Shown: one piece after another, positions 22,923 to 36,480 of the stretch
Position numbering within the stretch: the stretch's first letter is position 1
How the letters are laid out: each line of letters starts with the position of its first letter
Assembly: GCF_000346465.2 (NCBI RefSeq)
Contig: NC_034011.1
Span: 11,966,129-12,030,128 of the forward strand
Direction: 5' to 3'
Source: Prunus persica
Lineage: Eukaryota > Streptophyta > Magnoliopsida > Rosales > Rosaceae
Length of the DNA: 64,000 nt
Position numbers and translations under genes: made by a program
The notes under the pieces: generated by a model
The model's input: only the letters and a program-made list of their open reading frames with translations
What the model was told of the DNA's origin: nothing
The model's database searches: none

Positions 22923-23198
22923 NNNNNNNNNNNNNNNNNNNNNNNNNNNNNNNNNNNNNNNNNNNNNNNNNNNNNNNNNNNNNNNNNNNNNNNNNNNNNN
23001 NNNNNNNNNNNNNNNNNNNNNNNNNNNNNNNNNNNNNNNNNNNNNNNNNNNNNNNNNNNNNNNNNNNNNNNNNNNNNNNNNNNNNNNNNNNNNNNNNNNN
23101 NNNNNNNNNNNNNNNNNNNNNNNNNNNNNNNNNNNNNNNNNNNNNNNNNNNNNNNNNNNNNNNNNNNNNNNNNNNNNNNNNNNNNNNNNNNNNNNNNN
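22923..23198. other. Assembly gap (276 N)
   Basis: A run of 276 N inside the satellite. The length is not a round number, so it may be an estimated gap. Confidence 0.99.
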
Positions 23199-25662
23199 CA
23201 CCAACCACCCCATTTCAGAACGAACTTCGTACGAACCTGAATTGTCCGATTTCAAGGACCAATCGATATCGGATTGAGTCCAAAACTTGGGGAACGTCAT
23301 AATATTGTGGAAGGAGTCATTTGGTGGGTTTTGAGTGAAATCCAATCTCTAGAACTATATAATACACCAACCACTCCATTTCAGAACGAACTTCATACGA
23401 ACCTGAATTGTCAAATTTCGTGGACTGATCGATATTGGATTGAGTCCAAAACTTATGGAACTTCATAATATTGTGGGAGGAGTCATTTGGTGGGTTTTAA
23501 ATGAAATCCAATCTCCAGAACTATACAATACACCAACCACCCCATTTCAGAACGAACTTCGTACGAACCTGAATTGGCCGATTTCAAGGACCAATCGATA
23601 TCGGATTGAGTCCAAAACTTGGGGAAGATCATAATATTGTGGGAGGAGTCATTTGGTGGGTTTTGAGTGAAATACAATCCCTAGAACTATACAATACACC
23701 AACCACTCCATTTCAGAACGAACTTCGTACGAACCTGAATTGACAAATTTCGGGGACCGATCGATATCGGGATTGAGTCCAAAACTTGGGGAACATCATA
23801 ATATTGTGGGAGGAGTCATTTGGTGGGTTTTGAGTGAAATCCAATCCCTAGAATTATACATACACCACCCACCCCATTTCAGAACGAACTTTCGTACGAA
23901 TCTGAATTGTCCGATTTCATCGACCAATCGATATCGGATTTGAGTCCAAAACCTGGGGAACATCATAATATTGTGGGAGGAGTCATTTGGTGGGTTTTGA
24001 GTGAAATCCAATTCCTAGAACTATACAATAAACCAACCACTGCATTTTAGAACGAACTTCATACGAACCTGAATTGCCCTTTTTCGTTGACCAATCGAAT
24101 CGGATTGAGTGCAAAACTTGGGGAACAACATAATATTGTACGAGGAGTCATTTGGTGGGTTTTGAGTGAAATCCAATCTCTAGAACTACACAATACACCA
24201 ACCACCCCATTTCAGAACGAACTTCGTACGAACCTGAATTGTCCGATTTGAAGGACCAATCGATATCGGATTGATTCCAAAACTTGGGGAACATCATAAT
24301 ATTGTGGGATGAGTCATTTGGTGGGTTTTTAGTGAAATTCAATCCCTAGAACTATACAATACACCAACCACCCCATTTATGAACGAACTTCGTACGCACC
24401 TGAATTGCCCGATTTCAAGGACCAATCGATATCGGATTGGGTCCAAAACTTGGGGAGCATCATAATATTGTGGGAGGAGGCATTTGGTGTCTTTTGACTG
24501 AAATCCAATGGCAAAAACTATGCAATACACCAACCACTCCATTTCAGAACGAACTTCGTACGAACCTGAATTGTCAAATTTCATGAACCGATCGATATCG
24601 GATTGAGTCCAAAACTTGGGGAACGTCATAATATTGTGGAAGGAGTCATTTGCTGGGTTTTGAGTGAAATCCAATCACTAGAACTATACAATACACCAAC
24701 CACCCCATTTATGAACGAACTTCGTACGAACATGAATTGTCCGATTTCAAGGACCAATCGATATCGGATTGACTCCAAAACTTGAGGCACATCATAGTAT
24801 TGTGGGAGGAGTCATTTGGTGGGTTCTGAGTGAAATACAATCCCAAGAACCACACAATGCACCAACCACTCCATTTCAGAACGAACTTCGTGAGAACCTG
24901 AATTGTCCGATTTCAAGGACCAATCGATATCGGATTGACTCCAAAACTTGGGGCACATCATAATATTGTGGGAGGAGTCATTTGGTGTTTTCTGAGTGAA
25001 ATACAATCCCTAGAACCATACAATGCACCCACCACTCCATTTCAGAATGAACTTCGTGAGAACCTGAATTGTCAAATTTCGTGGGCCGATCGATATCGTA
25101 TTGAGTCCAAAACTTGAGGAACAGCATAATATTGTGGGAGGAGTCATTTGGTGGGTTTTGAGTGAAATCCAATCCCTAGAACTATACAATACACCAACCA
25201 CCCCATTTCAGAACGAACTTCGTACGAACCTGAATTGTCCGATTTCAAGGACCAATCGGTATCGGATTGAGTCCAAAACTGGGGGAACATCATAATATTG
25301 TGGGAGGAGTCATTTGGTGGGTTTTAAGTGAAATCCAATCTCTAGAACTATACAATACACCAACCAACACATTTCAGAACGAACTTCGTACGAACCTGAA
25401 TTGTCCGATTTCAAGGACCAATCGATATCAGATTGAGTCCAGAACTTGGGGAACATCGTAATATTGTGGGAGGAGTCATTTGGTGGGTTTTGAGTGAAAT
25501 CCAATCTCTAGAACTATACAATACACCAACCACTCCATTTATGAACTAACTTCGTACGACCCTGATTGTCCGATTGTAAGTCCAATCGATATCGGATTGA
25601 GTCCAAACTTGAGACATCATAATATTGTGGAGAGTCATTTGGTGGGTGTTGAGTGAAATCCA

Positions 25663-25762
25663 NNNNNNNNNNNNNNNNNNNNNNNNNNNNNNNNNNNNNN
25701 NNNNNNNNNNNNNNNNNNNNNNNNNNNNNNNNNNNNNNNNNNNNNNNNNNNNNNNNNNNNNN
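25663..25762. other. Assembly gap (100 N)
   Basis: A run of 100 N inside the satellite. The flanking monomers at 25560-25660 carry several single-base losses typical of low-quality contig ends. Confidence 0.99.
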
Positions 25763-28700
25763 CTAGAACTACACAATACACCAACCACCCCATTTATGAA
25801 CGAACTTCATACGAACCTGAATTGTCCGATTGTAAGGACCAATCGATATAGGATTGAGTCCAAAACTTGGGGAACATCATAATATTGTGGGAGGAGTCAT
25901 TTGGTGGGTTTTGTGTGAAATCCAATCTCTAAAACTATACAATACACCGACCACCCCATTTCAGAACGAACTTCGTACGACCCTGAATTGTCCGATTTCA
26001 TCGGACCAATCGATATCGGATTGAGTCCAAAAACTTGGGGAACATCATAATATTGTGGGAGGAGTCATTTGGTGGGTTTTGTGTGAAATCCAATCTCTAA
26101 AACTATACAATACACCGTCCACCCCATTTCAGAACGAACTTCGTACGACCCTGAATTGTCCGATTTCATCGACCAATCGATATCGGATTGAGTCCAAAAC
26201 TTGGGGAACATCATAATATTGTGGGAGGAGTCATTTGGTGGGTTTTGAGTGAAATCCAATTCCTAGAACTATACAATACACCAACCACTGCATTTTAGAA
26301 TGAACTTCATACGAACCTGAATTGCCCTTTTTCGTTGACCAATCGAATCGGATTGAGTGCAAAACTTGGGGAACAACATAATATTGTACGAGGAGTCATT
26401 TGGTGGGTTTTGAGTGAAATCCAATCTCTAGAACTATACAATACACCAACCACCCCATTTCAGAACGAACTTCGTACGAACCTGAATTGTCCGATTTGAA
26501 GGACCAATCGATATCGGATTGATTCCAAAACTTGGGGAACATCATAATATTGTGGGAGGAGTCATTTGGTGGGTTTTTAGTGAAATTCAATCCCTAGAAC
26601 TATACAATACACCAACCACCCCATTTATGAACGAACTTCGTACGCACCTGAATTGCCCGATTTCAAGGACCAATCGATATCGGATTGGGTCCAAAACTTG
26701 GGGAGCATCATAATATTGTGGGAGGAGGCATTTGGTGTCTTTTGACTGAAATCCAATGGCAAAAACTATGCAATACACCAACCACTCCATTTCAGAACGA
26801 ACTTCGTACGAACCTGAATTGTCAAATTTCATGAACCGATCGATATCGGATTGAGTCCAAAACTTGGGGAACGTCATAATATTGTGGAAGGAGTCATTTG
26901 GTGGGTTTTGAGTGAAATCCAATCTCTAGAACTATATAATACACCAACCACTCCATTTCAGAACGAACTTCATACGAACCTGAATTGTCAAATTTCGTGG
27001 ACTGATCGATATTGGATTGAGTCCAAAACTTATGGAACTTCATAATATTGTGGGAGGAGTCATTTGGTGGGTTTTGAGTGAAATCCAATCTCCAGAACTA
27101 TACAATACACCAACCACCCCATTTCAGAACGAACTTCGTACGAACCTGAATTGGCCGATTTCAAGGACCAATCGATATCGGATTGAGTCCAAAACTTGGG
27201 GAAGATCATAATATTGTGGGAGGAGTCATTTGGTGGGTTTTGAGTGAAATACAATCCCTAGAACTATACAATACACCAACCACTCCATTTCAGAACGAAC
27301 TTCGTACGAACCTGAATTGACAAATTTCGGGGACCGATCGATATCGGATTGAGTCCAAAACTTGGGGAACATCATAATATTGTGGGAGGAGTCATTTGGT
27401 GGGTTTTGAGTGAAATCCAATCCCTAGAATTATACAATACACCAACCACCCCATTTCAGAACGAACTTCGTACGAATCTGAATTGTCCGATTTCAAGGAC
27501 CAATCGACATCGGATTGAGTCCAAAACTTGGGGAACATCATAAGATTGTGGGAGGAGTCATTTGGTGGGTTTTGAGTGAAATCCAATCTCTAAAACTATA
27601 CAATACACCAACCACCCCATTTATGAACGAACTTCGTACGAACCTATACTGTCCTATTTTAAGGACCAATCGATATCGTATTGAGTCCAAAACTTGGGGA
27701 ACATCATAATATTGTGGGAGGAGTCATTTGGTGGGTTTTGAGTGAAATCCAATACACCAACCACCCCATTTATGAACGAACTTCGTATGAACCTATACTG
27801 TCCGATTTTAAGGACCAATCGATATCGGATTGAGTCCAAAACTTGGGGAACATCATAATATTGTGGGAGGAGTCATTTACTGGGTTTTGAGTGAAATCCA
27901 ATCACTAGAACTGTACAATACACCAACCACCCCATTTATGAACGAACTTCGTACGAACCTGAATTGTCCGATTTCAGGGACCAATCGATATCGGATTGAG
28001 TCCAAAACTAAGGGTAACATCATAATATTGTGGGAGTTGTCATTTGCTGGGTTTTGAGTGAAATCCAATCACTAGAACTATACAATACACCAACCACCCC
28101 ATTTATGAACGAACTTCGTACGAACATGAATTGTCCGATTTCAAGGACCAATCGATATCGGATTGACTCCAAAACTTGGGGCACATCATAATATTGTGGG
28201 AGGAGTCATTTGGTGGGTTCTGAGTGAAATACAATCCCAAGAACCACACAATGCACCAACCACTCCATTTCAGAACGAACTTCGTGAGAACCTGAATTGT
28301 CAAATTTCGTGGGCCGATCGATATCGTATTGAGTCCAAAACTTGAGGAACAGCATAATATTGTGGGAGGAGTCATTTGGTGGGTTTTGAGTGAAATCCAA
28401 TCCCTAGAACCATACAATGCACCAACCACTCCATTTCAGAATGAACTTCGTGAGAACCTGAATTGTCAAATTTCGTGGGCCGATCGATATCGTATTGAGT
28501 CCAAAACTTGAGGAACAGCATAATATTGTGGGAGGAGTCATTTGGTGGGTTTTGAGTGAAATCCAATCCCTAGAACTATACAATACACCAACCACCCCAT
28601 TTCAGAACGAACTTCGTACGAACCTGAATTGTCCGATTTCAAGGACCAATCGGTATCGGATTGAGTCCAAAACTGGGGGAACATCATAATATTGTGGGAG

Positions 28701-29512
28701 GAGTCATTTGGTGGGTTTTAAGTGAAATCCAATCTCTAGAACTATACAATACACCAACCAACACATTTCAGAACGAACTTCGTACGAACCTGAATTGTCC
28801 GATTTCAAGGACCAATCGATATCAGATTGAGTCCAGAACTTGGGGAACATCGTAATATTGTGGGAGAAATCATTTGGTGGGTTTTGAGTGAAATCCAATC
28901 TCTAGAACTATACAATACACCAACCACTCCATTTATGAACTAACTTCGTACGAACCTGAATTGTCCGATTGTAAGGTCCAATCGATATCGGATTTGAGTC
29001 CAAAACTTGGAGAACATCATAATATTGTGGGAGGAGTCATTTGGTGGGTTTGAGTGAAATCCAATCCCTAGAACTACACAATACACCAACCACCCCATTT
29101 ATGAACGAACTTCATACGAACCTGAATTGTCCGATTGTAAGGACCAATCGATATAGGATGGAGTCCAAAACTTGGGGAACATCATAATATTGTGGGAGGA
29201 GTCATTTGGTGGGTTTTGTGTGAAATCCAATCTCTAAAACTATACAATACACCGACCACCCCATTTCAGAACGAACTTCGTACGACCCTGAATTGGTCCG
29301 ATTTCATCGACCAATCGATATCGGATTGAGTCCAAAACTTGGGGAACATCATAATATTGTGGGAGGAGTCATTTGGTGGGTTTTGAGTGAAATCCAATTC
29401 CTAGAACTATACAATAAACCAACCACTGCATTTTAGAACGAACTTCATACGAACCTGAATTGCCCTTTTTCGTTGACCAATCGAATCGGATTGAGTGCAA
29501 AACTTGGGGAAC

Positions 29513-29612
29513 NNNNNNNNNNNNNNNNNNNNNNNNNNNNNNNNNNNNNNNNNNNNNNNNNNNNNNNNNNNNNNNNNNNNNNNNNNNNNNNNNNNNNNNN
29601 NNNNNNNNNNNN
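29513..29612. other. Assembly gap (100 N)
   Basis: A run of 100 N inside the satellite, in a monomer whose relatives at about 24110 and 26370 are complete. Confidence 0.99.
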
Positions 29613-29950
29613 TACGAGGAGTCATTTGGTGGGTTTTGAGGTAATCCAATCTCCTAGAACTATACAATACACCAACCACCCCATTTCAGAACGAACTTCG
29701 TACGAACTGAATTGTCCGATTTGAAGGACCAATCAATATCGGATTGATTCCAAAACTTGGGGAACATCATAATATTGTGGGAGGAGTCATTTGGTGGGTT
29801 TTTAGTGAAATTCAATCCCTAGAACTATACAATACACCAACCACCCCATTTATGAACGGACTTCGTACGCACCTGAATTGCCCGATTTCAAGGACCAATC
29901 GATATCGGATTGGGTCCAAAACTTGGGGAGCATCATAATATTGTGGGAGG

Positions 29951-32900
29951 AGGCATTTGGTGTCTTTTGACTGAAATCCAATGGCAAAAACTATGCAATA
30001 CACCAACCACTCCATTTCAGAACGAACTTCGTACGAACCTGAATTGTCCAATTTCATGGACCAATCGATATCGGATTGAGTCCAAAACTTGGAGAACATC
30101 ATAATAAGATGGGAGGAGTCATTTGGACTGAAATCCAATGGCTAAAACTATGCAATACACCAACCACTCCATTTCAGAACGAACTTCGTACGAACCTGAA
30201 TTGTCAAATTTCAAGGACCAATCGATATCGGATTGAGTCAAAAACTTGGGGATCATCATAATATCGTGGGAGGAGTCATTTCGTGGGTTTTGAGTGAAAT
30301 CCAATGTCTACAACTATGCAATACACCACCCACTCCATTTCATAATGAACTTCGTACGAACCTGAATTGTCCAATTTCATGGACCAATCGATATCGGATT
30401 GAGTCCAAAACTTGGGGATCATCACAATCCGGTGGGAGGAGTCATTTCGTTTGATTGAAATCCAATCTCTACAACTATGCAATACACCAACCACCCTATT
30501 TCATAACGAAATTCGTATGAACCTGAATTGCCCAATTTCATGGACCGATGGATATTGGATTGAGTCCAAAACTTGGGGAACATCATAATATGATGAGAGG
30601 ACTCATGTGGTGTCTTTTAATTGAAATCCAATGGCTAAAACTATGCAATATACCAACCACTCCATTTCAGAACGAACTTCGTACGAACATAAATTGTCCA
30701 ATTTCCTGGACCAATCTATATGGGATTGAGTCCAAAAATTGGGGAACATCATAATATGATGAGCGGAGTCATTTGGTGTCTTTTAACTGAAATGCAATGG
30801 CTAAAACTATGCAATACACTAACCACTCAATTTCAGAACGAACTTTGTACGAGCCTGAATTGTCCAATTTCATGGACCAATCGATATCGGATTGAGTCCA
30901 AAACTTGTGGATCATCATAATCCGGTGGGAGGAGTCATTTCGTGGGTTTTGAGTGAAATCCAATCTCTACAACTATGCAATACACCAACCACCCTATTTC
31001 ATAACGAACTTCGTACAAACCTGAATTGTCCAATTTCATGGAGCAATCGATACCGGATTGAGCCCAAAACTTGGGCAACTTCATAATATGATGGGAGGAG
31101 TCATTTGGTGTCTTTTGACTGAAATCCAAAGGTTAAAACTATGCAATACACAACCACACCATTTCAGAACGAACTTCGTACGAACCTGAATTGTCCAATT
31201 TCATGGACCAATCGATATCGGATTGAGTCCAAAACTTGGGGATCATCATAATACGGTGGAAGGAGTCATTTGGTGGGTTTTGAGTGAAATCCAATCTGTA
31301 CAACTATGCAATACACCAACCACTCCATTTTATAACGAACTTCATACGAACCTGAATTGTCCAATTTCATGGACCAATCGACATCGGATTGAGTCCAAAA
31401 CTTGGGTATCATCGTAATACGGTGGGAGGAGTCATTTCATGGGTTTTGAGTGAAATCCAATCTCTACAACTATGCAATACACCAACCACTCCGTCCCAAA
31501 ACGAACTTCGTACGAACCTGAATTGTCAAATTTCATGGACCAATCGATATCGGATTGAGTCCAAAAGTTGGGGATCATCATAATATCGTGGGAGGAGTCA
31601 TTTCGTGGGTTTTGAGTGAAATCCAATGGCTAAAACTATGCAATACACTAACCACTCCATTTCAGAACGAACTTCGTACGAACCTGAATTGTCCAATTTC
31701 AGGGACCAATCCATATCGGATTGAGTCCAAAACTTGGGGATCATCACAATCCGGTGGGAGGAGTCATTTGGTGTCTTTTAACTGAAATCCAATGGCCCAC
31801 ACTATGCAATACACCAACCACTCCATTTCAGAATGAACTTTGTACGAACGTGAATTGACCAATTTCATGGACCAATCGATACCGGATTGAGCCCAAAACT
31901 TGGGCAACATCATAATATGATGGGAGGAGTCATTTGGTGTCTTTTGACTGAAATCCAATCGCTAAAACTATGCAATACACAAACCACTCCATTTCAGAAC
32001 AAACTTCGTTCGAACTTGAATTATCCAATTTCAGGGACAAATCGATATCGGATTGAGTCCAAAACTTGGGGATCATCATAATACGGTGGAAGGAGTCATT
32101 TGGTTGGTTTTTAGTGAAATCCAATCTCTACAACTATGCAATATACCAACCACTCCATTTCATAATGAACTTCGTACGAACCTGAATTGTCCAATTTCAT
32201 GGACCAATCGATATCGGATTGAGTCCAAAACTTGGGGATCATCATAATACAGTGGAAGGAGTCATTTGGTGGGTTTTGAGGGAAATCCAATCTCTTCAAC
32301 TATGCAATACACCAACCACTCGATTTCAGAACGAACTTCGTACGAACATGAATTGTCCAATTTCATGGACCAATCGATATGGGATTGAGTCCAAAACTTG
32401 AGGAACATCATAATATGATGAGCGGAGTCATTTGGTGTCTTTTGACTGAAATCCAATGCCTAAAACTATGCAATACACTAACCACTCCATTTCAGAACGA
32501 ACTTCGTATGAACCTGAATTGTCCAATTTCATGGACCAATCGATATCGAATTGAGTCCAAAACTTGGGGATCATCATAATCCGGTGGGAGGAGTCGTTTC
32601 GTGGGTTTTGAGTGAAATCCAATCTCTACCACTATGCAATACACCAACCACTCCATTTCAGAACGAACTTCGTACGAACTTGAATTGTCCAATTTCATGG
32701 ACCAAATGATATCGGATTGAGTCCAACACTTGGGGATCATCATAATATGGTGGGAGGAGTCATTTCGTGGGTTTTGAGTGAAATCCAATCTCTACAACGG
32801 TGCAATACACCAACCACTCCATTTCGTAACGAACTTCGTACGAACCTGAATTGTCCAATTTCATGGTCCAACCGACATCGGATTGAGTCCAAAACTTGGG

Positions 32901-35900
32901 TATCATCATAATACGGTGGGAGGAGTCATTTCGTGGGTTTTGAGTGAAATCCAATCTCTACAACTATGCAATACACCAACTACACCATCTTAGAACGAAC
33001 TTCGTACGAACCTGAATTGTCAAATTTCATGGAACAATCGATATCGGTTTGTGTCCAAAACTTGGGGATCATCATAATACGGTGGGAGGAGTCATTTGGT
33101 GGGTTTTGAGTGAAATCCAATCTCTACAACTATGCAATACACCAACCACTCCATTTCATAACGAACTTCGTACGATCTTGAATTGTCCAATTTCATGCAC
33201 CAATCAATATCGGATTGAGTCCAAAACTTGCGGAACATCATAGTACGGTGGCAGGAGTCATTAGGTGGGTTTTGAGTGAAATCCAATCTCTGCAACTTCG
33301 CAATACACCAACCACCCCATTTCATAACGAACTTCGTACGAACCTGAATTGTCCAATTTCATGGACCCATCGATATCGGATTGAGTCCCAAACTTGGGGA
33401 ACATCGTAATATGATGGGGGAAGTCATTTGGTGTCTTTTGACTGAAATCCAATGGCTAAAACTATGCAATACACCAACCACTCCATTTCAGAACGAACAT
33501 CGTACGAACCTGAATTGTCCAATTTCATGGACCAATCGATATCGGATTGAGTCCAAAACTTGGGGAACATCATAGTACGGTGGCAGGAGTCATTTGGTGG
33601 GTTTGATTGAAATCCAATCTCTACAACTATGCAATTAACCAACCACTCCATTTCATAACGAACTTTGTACGAACCTGAATTGTCCAATTTCATGGACCAA
33701 TCAATATCAGATTGAGTCCACAACTTGGGGAACATCATAACACGGTCGGAGGAGCCATTTGGTGGCTTTTGAGTGAAATCCGATCTCTACAACTATGCAT
33801 TACACCAAGCACTCCATTTCAGAACGAACTTCGTACGAGCCTGAATTGTCCAATTTCATGGACCAATCGATATCAGATTGAGTCCAAAACTTGGGAAACA
33901 TCATAATATGGTGGGAGGAGTCATTTGGTGTTTTTTGAGTGAAATCCAATCTCTACAACTATGCAACCACCAACCATTCCATTCCAAAACGAACTTCGTA
34001 CGAACCGGAATTGTCCAATTTCATGGACCAATCGATATTGGATTGAGTCCAAAACTTGGGGATCATCATAATATGGTGGGAGGAGTCATTTCGTAGGTTT
34101 TGAGTGAAGTCCAATCTCTACAACTGTGCATTACACCAACCACTCCATCTCAGAACGAACTTCGTACGAACCTGAGTTGTCAAATTTCTTGGACCAATCG
34201 ATATCGGATTGATTCCAAAACTTGGGGAACATCATAATATGATGGGAAGAGTCATGTGGTGACTTTTCAGTGAAATCCAATGGATAAAACTATGCAATAC
34301 ACCAACCACTCCATTTCAGAACGAATTTCTTACGAAGCTGAATTGTCCAATTTTATGGACCAATCGATATCGGATTGAGTCCAAAACTTGGGGAACATCA
34401 TAATACATTAGGAGGAGTCATTAGGTGTCTTTTGAGAGAAATCCAATGGCTAAAACTATGCAATACACCAACCACTCCATTTCAAAACGAACTTCGTACG
34501 AACGTGAATTGAACAATTCCATGGACCGATCGATAACGAATTGGGTCCAAAATTTAGGGAACATCACAATATGGTGGGAGGAGTCATTTGGTGGGTTTTC
34601 AGTGAAATCCAATCTCTACAACTACACAATACACCAACCACCCTATTTCATAACGAACTTCGTACGAACCTGAATTGAACAATTTCATGGACCAATCGAT
34701 ATCGGATTGAGTCCAAAACTGGGGGAACAAAATAATATGATGGGAGGAGTCATTTGGTGTCTTTTGACTGAAATCCAATGGCAAAAACTATGCAATACAT
34801 AAACCACTCCATTTCAGAACGAACTTCGTACGAACCTGAATTGTCCAATTTCATGGACCAATCGATATCGGATTGAGTTGAAAACTTGGGGATCAACATA
34901 ATACTGTGGGAGGAGTCATTTGGTGGGTTTTGATTGAAATCCAATCTCTACAACAATGCAATACACCAACCACTCCATTTCATAACGAACTTCGTACGAA
35001 CCTGAATTGTCCAATTTCAAGGACCAATCGATATCGGATGGAGTCCAAAACTTAGGGAACATCATAATATGATGGGAGGAGTCATTTGGTGTCTTGTGGG
35101 TGAAATCCAATGGCTAAAACTATACAATACACCAACCGCTCCATTTCAAAACGAACTTCGTACGAACCTGAATTGTCCAATTTCATGGACCAATCGATAT
35201 CGGATTGAGTCCAAAACGTGGGGAGCATCATACTATGGTGGGTGGAGTCATTTGGTGGCTTTTGAGTGAAATTCAATGGGTATAACTTTGCAATACACCA
35301 ACCACACCATTTCAACGCACTTCGTACGAACCTGTACTGTCCAATTTCGAGGACCAATCGATATCAGATTTAGTCCAAAACTTGGGGATCATCATAATAC
35401 GGTTTGGGGAGTCATTTCTTAGGTTTTGAGTGAAATCCAGTCTCTACAACTATGCAATACACCAACACTCCATTTCATAACGAACTTCGTACGAACCTGA
35501 ATTGTCCAATTTCATGGACCAATCAATATCAGATTGAGTCGAAAACATGGGGATCATCATAATAAGGTGCGAGGAGTCATTTGGTGGGTTTTGATTGAAA
35601 TCCAATCTCTAAACTATGCAATAAACTAACCACTCCATTTCATAACGAACTTCGTATGAACCTGAATTGTCCAATTTCATGGACCAATCGATATCGGATT
35701 GAGTCCAAATCATGGGGATCATCATAATACGGTGTGAGGACTCATTTGGTGGGTTTTGATTGAAATCCAATCTCTAAACTATGCAATACACTAACCACTC
35801 CATTTCATAACGAACTTCGTATGAACCTGAATTGTCCAAATTCATGGACCAATCGATATCGGATTGAGTCCAAAACTTGGGGAATATCATAATACGGTGG

Positions 35901-36480
35901 GGAGAGTCATTTGGTGGCTTCTGAGTGAAATCCAATCTCTACAACTATGCAATACACCAACCACTCCATTTCAGAACGAACTCGGACGAACTAGAATTGT
36001 CCAATTTCATGGACCAATCGATATCGGATTGAGTCCAAAACTTGGGGAACATCATAATATTGTGGGAGGAGTCATTTGGTGGGTTTTGAGTGAAATCCAA
36101 TTTCCACAACTATGCAATACACCAACCACTCTATTTCATAACGAACTTCGTACGAACCTGAATTGTTCAATTTCGCGGGCCAAAACATGGGGAACATCAT
36201 AATATGGTGGGACGAGTCATTTGGTGGGTTTTGATGACATCCAATCTCTACAACTATGCAATACCCCAGCCACTCCATTTCATAACGAACTTCGTACGAA
36301 CCTGAATTGTCCAATTTGATGGACGAATCGATATCGGATTGAGTCCAAAACTTGGGGAACGTCATAATACAGTGGGGGGAGTCATTTTGAGGGTTTTGAG
36401 TGAAATCTAAACTCTACAACTATGCAATACACCAACCACTCTATTTCATAATGAATTTCGTACAGACCTGAATTGTGCAA
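29951..36480. repeat. Satellite array, family B (left of Athila complex)
   Basis: About 39 monomers of the same 166-bp period with different diagnostic bases: GTCCAATTTCATGGACC, ACAACTATGCAATACACC, AATATGATGGGAGG or AATACGGTGGGAGG, and GGTGTCTTTTGACTG in many units. Monomers here are more diverged from each other than in family A, and small indels are common (for example near 33960 and 35960). Confidence 0.93.
36476..36480. repeat. Target site duplication, left copy of Athila complex (TGCAA)
   Basis: TGCAA precedes LTR-A; TCCAA follows LTR-C at 52469-52473. They match at 4 of 5 bases. Removing the complex joins a normal satellite monomer (GAATTGTCCAATTTTATGG), so this is a target duplication with one later substitution. 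Confidence 0.8.

Larger units (their letters stand above)
14760..29950. repeat. Satellite array, family A (middle block)
   Basis: About 90 monomers of 166 bp with family A signatures (CTATACAATACACC, AATATTGTGGGAGG). Subtypes GTCCGATTTCAAGGACC and GTCAAATTTCGTGGACC are interspersed. The block begins in the middle of the monomer that was broken by the pararetrovirus. It contains several higher-order duplications and four N gaps, described separately. Confidence 0.96.
21150..29950. repeat. Multi-kilobase satellite segmental duplications
   Basis: A distinctive block containing GGCATTTGGTGTCTTTTGACTG and AATGGCAAAAACTATGC recurs at 21323, 24480, 26728 and 29953 (spacings 3157, 2248 and 3225 bp). 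Neighbouring monomers follow suit: the stretch from 24935 to 25460 is matched by 28330-28855 (offset 3394), and 23274-23634 by 26851-27211 (offset 3577). One extra monomer lies at about 21834-22000. The N gaps fall within or beside these copies. Confidence 0.8.

Noticed and set aside
20581..29612. Possible hidden gene or insertion in the N runs
   Set aside because: The flanks of all four gaps are ordinary satellite monomers, so nothing supports a gene there; the contents are unknown.
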